Assembly: GCA_030640255.1 (NCBI GenBank)
Contig: DAOWJS010000039.1
Span: forward strand, 1-7,923
Source: Dehalococcoidales bacterium
GTDB lineage: Bacteria; Chloroflexota; Dehalococcoidia; Dehalococcoidales; GCA-2688105
DNA length: 7,923 bases
Reading direction: 5' to 3'
Part shown: piece after piece, positions 6,396-7,923 of the stretch
Layout: every line of letters begins with the position of its first letter
Position numbering within the stretch: position 1 is the first letter of the stretch
The notes under the pieces: generated by a model
The model's database searches: none
Told to the model about the DNA's origin: nothing
Seen by the model: the letters and a program-made list of their open reading frames with translations, nothing else
Program-made: the position numbers and the translations under genes

Positions 6396-6794
6396 ATGAT
6401 AAGTTTGCTGGGGATTGGCTTCGGTCTACTTGTGATAGCGTTCCGCTTAACGACACTTCGCAATAGCATACTTCGTGCTGGAGAAATTTCGGCGCCCTTT
6501 GCAAGGCAGATACTGGTAGAGGGACGGAAGACCTGCATCGCTGGTTTAATCGTTTTGCTAGTGGGTATTTTGGGTATTTATTGTAACCTGATGCTAAATT
6601 CAGAGGCCGCGATTTTGATGGGCACGGGGGCAACGCTGATTATCCTGGGTATCCTTTCACTCGTACAATGGACAGTCCAGAGTGGTCGAGGTACTGAGCA
6701 TCACGTATATATAGGCGCACGGATTGTGAAATGGTTTGGAGTTGTGTTAGTTATAGCCTATGCGATTTATCGGATTGTTATGATTTTAAGTTAA
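6396..6794 (+). CDS. Small four-helix membrane protein of unknown function
   Basis: The 132-residue product is hydrophobic, with probable membrane segments at about 2-17, 47-65, 71-91 and 108-130. A basic/polar stretch containing several Arg and Lys (17-45) separates the first two, and QSGRGTEHH (95-103) separates the last two. There is no catalytic motif or cofactor-binding pattern that I recognise, and I cannot name a family. The start is well supported by AAAGGAGG at a 7-nt gap. It is followed after 15 bp by a lysine-rich micro-ORF with its own strong ribosome site, so the two are probably one transcript. The pair lies between two inverted copies of a palindromic repeat and separates nurA from the HAS-barrel and herA genes. 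A role with NurA-HerA cannot be claimed; it may be an unrelated insertion. Confidence 0.75.
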   Translation: MISLLGIGFGLLVIAFRLTTLRNSILRAGEISAPFARQILVEGRKTCIAGLIVLLVGILGIYCNLMLNSEAAILMGTGATLIILGILSLVQWTVQSGRGTEHHVYIGARIVKWFGVVLVIAYAIYRIVMILS

Positions 6795-6809
6795 AAAGGG
6801 AGGAAACAA

Positions 6810-6872
6810 ATGGGGTCCAAGGGAAGAAAAAACGTTAAAAAGCCCAAGAAGCAAAAAGAAAAGAAGAAATAG
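6810..6872 (+). CDS. Lysine-rich 20-residue micro-protein
   Basis: An ATG at 6810 opens a 20-codon frame (MGSKGRKNVKKPKKQKEKKK) ending at TAG 6870-6872. GGGAGG (6798-6803) sits 6 nt before the ATG, within AAAAAGGGAGG, as strong a ribosome site as those of normal genes. Half of the residues are Lys (10 of 20) plus one Arg, with a single acidic residue, so the peptide would be extremely basic and probably disordered; binding to RNA, DNA or the ribosome is a natural guess but unproven. It is 15 bp after the membrane-protein stop and probably co-transcribed with it. Because A-rich DNA yields Lys codons easily, chance cannot be excluded; the ribosome site and spacing are the main support. Confidence 0.55.
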   Translation: MGSKGRKNVKKPKKQKEKKK

Positions 6873-6896
6873 GGCAATTAAAAAAGGGTATCCCTT

Positions 6897-6928
6897 CCAA
6901 CCCTCCATTTACACTCTGAGGGGGTTGG
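6897..6928. repeat. Bulged hairpin after the micro-ORF
   Basis: CCAACCCTC (6897-6905) can pair with GAGGGGGTTGG (6918-6928) with two extra G left as a bulge, around a 12-nt loop; a few T follow (GGTTTAG). This could be a weak terminator for the membrane-protein and micro-ORF transcript, but the T-tract is poor. A smaller AAGGG/CCCTT stem precedes it at 6884-6896. Confidence 0.3.
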
Positions 6929-6934
6929 TTTAGC

Positions 6935-7038
6935 AGGGTGTCTGAGAGGGGCGAAGCCCCTCTAAAAAACTACCTCCCCTTCCCCTTGTCAAGGGGAAGG
7001 GGATAAAGTCCTTGCCTGCTTTGGCAAGGATAAAGGGG
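6935..7038 (-). repeat. Modular palindromic repeat, copy B (inverted relative to A)
   Basis: Read on the minus strand this carries the same modules as copy A in the same order: CCCCTTTATCC (7028-7038), a stem with arm CCCCTTCCCCTTG (6976-6988 with 6990-7002), AGG then a T-tract, an 8-bp stem AGAGGGGC / GCCCCTCT with a 3-nt loop (6945-6963), CAGAC (6940-6944) and CCCT. Copy B also contains an extra 8-bp stem TCCTTGCC / GGCAAGGA (7009-7030). Stem bases differ between copies while pairing is kept, which suggests that structure is conserved. Copies A and B face each other across the 6396-6872 island. Confidence 0.7.
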
Positions 7039-7084
7039 ATAGGGTTGCTAACAAAAACTAAAGGGAAGAGGTTAATAATTAAAA

Positions 7085-7678
7085 ATGGCTGAAGGGCAAC
7101 GAGTTGGTGAGGTTATTGAGGCCAGCACCACCGATTTTGTGGCGCAGTGCTACGAGCTTTACCAGTCGCCGCCTCTGGGCAGTCTGGTGAAGACCAGGGA
7201 TGAGCCGGTGGAGCTATATGGTATTGTCTATAATGCCACTACCGCCAGCCTTGAGCCGGGTCGGCGTCCCATTGCTAGAGGTAAGGATGAAGCCAGCGAG
7301 GAGGCAATCTACCGGGCAAGCCCCCAGCTTTTAAAGCTGCTCAGGAGTGAGTTCAGCGCCTTAGTAGTCGGGCACCGGCAGGATGATAAATGGTATCATT
7401 ACCTGCCGCCCAAGCCTGCCCGAATCCATGGCTTTGTTTACCTGTGCCCTCCCGAGGAGGTGAAGGAGTTCAGCCAGTCCTTTGGTTTCCTCAATATATT
7501 GATTAACACCCATTTACCGGTTTCCACCGACGAGCTTATTGCCGCCTGCCTGCGCCAGATGAGCCGGGTATATGAAGACCGCCACACTTTCCTGGTGGTG
7601 GCAGGTAAGGAGCTAGCTATATTACTCAGTGGTCAGTTTAACCAGCTCAAGGCTATTCTGGAGAGGATTAAACAATGA
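7085..7678 (+). CDS. HAS-barrel-like protein associated with HerA
   Basis: The 197-residue protein starts with a beta-rich segment (VGEVIEASTTDFVAQCYELY, 7-26; PPLGSLVKT, 29-37; ELYGIVYNATT, 43-53). Its spacing and pattern (GxV at the start, a PxLGSLV strand, then YGIV) resemble the HAS barrel that begins HerA and F1-ATPase subunits; HerA in this window has the matching LGIVVSG, VGRYI and FFGMITDV strands. The remainder (74-197) is mixed helix/strand with no enzyme motif I recognise (for example GHRQDDKWYHYLPPKPARIHGF, quoted only by its start GHRQDD and end RIHGF). The stop overlaps the herA start as ATGA, so the two are translationally coupled. A role as docking or regulatory subunit of HerA or NurA is inferred. 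The start at 7085 has GAGGT 12 nt upstream, a rather long gap. Confidence 0.7.
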   Translation: MAEGQRVGEVIEASTTDFVAQCYELYQSPPLGSLVKTRDEPVELYGIVYNATTASLEPGRRPIARGKDEASEEAIYRASPQLLKLLRSEFSALVVGHRQDDKWYHYLPPKPARIHGFVYLCPPEEVKEFSQSFGFLNILINTHLPVSTDELIAACLRQMSRVYEDRHTFLVVAGKELAILLSGQFNQLKAILERIKQ

Positions 7679-7923
7679 GTCAACGTCTGGGCATTGTCGT
7701 CTCCGGTTCGCTAAATAAAGGGGTGGAGGTCAGGCTGGATAGCTCGGCTTCGGTTGAGGATATGGCGGTGGGACGCTATATAACTATTGAGGGGGAGAAG
7801 CAGCGTTTCTTCGGCATGATAACCGATGTCAGTCTGGGGGTAATCGACCCCAAGCTCACCCTTACCCCACCCGATGTTGCCGACCCGTTCATCGCTGAGG
7901 TATTAGCCGGCACCAGTACCTAT
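7675..7923 (+). CDS. herA: HerA-type DNA translocase, N-terminal HAS-barrel (partial)
   Basis: Only the first 83 residues are in the window. They form a clear HerA-style HAS barrel: LGIVVSGSLNKGVEVRLD (5-22), the VEDMAVGRYITIEG stretch (27-40), and RFFGMITDVSLGV (44-56), ending before the ATPase core. The Walker motifs would lie beyond the edge. HerA is a hexameric bidirectional DNA translocase that binds NurA through its HAS barrel to drive end resection. The ATG at 7675 overlaps the preceding stop (ATGA). NurA upstream on the same strand supports the assignment strongly. Another member of the HerA/FtsK superfamily (DUF87-type) remains possible because the ATPase domain is not visible. Confidence 0.82.
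   Translation, partial: MSQRLGIVVSGSLNKGVEVRLDSSASVEDMAVGRYITIEGEKQRFFGMITDVSLGVIDPKLTLTPPDVADPFIAEVLAGTSTY

Noticed and set aside
6295..6633. 112-codon minus-strand frame across repeat copy A and the membrane-protein gene
   Set aside because: It translates palindromic repeat sequence and the antisense of a gene with a strong ribosome site; no start support.
6897..7038. CRISPR array
   Set aside because: The repeated GGGG/CCCC blocks are palindromic stems of different sequence and spacing, not direct repeats with regular spacers.

Overview
The window reads as a bacterial chromosome segment. Gene content and protein style (separate secD and secF, an AcuC-type deacetylase, NurA plus HerA in a bacterium, palindromic dispersed repeats) fit Chloroflexota best, most likely a Dehalococcoidia-like lineage. 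This assignment is inferred from memory of such genomes, not from a database search, and is moderately uncertain.

Left part (1-2720, + strand): the C-terminal tail of an unrecognised gene ends inside an AT-rich palindromic intergenic element. secD and secF follow with an 8-bp overlap; together they encode the accessory motor of the Sec translocon. Middle (2712-4436, - strand): a LysE-type exporter gene and a histone-deacetylase-family gene form a likely two-gene unit running tail-to-tail into secF, with a 9-bp overlap of coding ends. Positions 4437-4666 are a divergent intergenic region with a good promoter toward moaE, a weaker one toward lysE, a hairpin, and a small minus-strand open frame with coding-like third positions.

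Right part (4667-7923, + strand): moaE (molybdopterin synthase large subunit, with an altered active-site segment), nurA (nuclease with an embedded four-cysteine cluster), then an island made of a 132-aa membrane protein gene and a 20-aa lysine-rich micro-ORF. The island is flanked by two copies of the same modular palindromic repeat in opposite orientation. After it come a HAS-barrel-like protein gene and, through an ATGA overlap, the start of a HerA-type translocase that runs off the edge.

The most interesting system is the bacterial NurA / HAS-barrel protein / HerA set, a probable DNA-end-processing or defence machine. Its gene order looks interrupted by the repeat-bounded island. Other points worth a second look are the lysine-rich micro-protein, the cysteine cluster in NurA, the Lys-to-Gly change in MoaE and an Asp-to-Asn change in SecF at a conserved membrane site.
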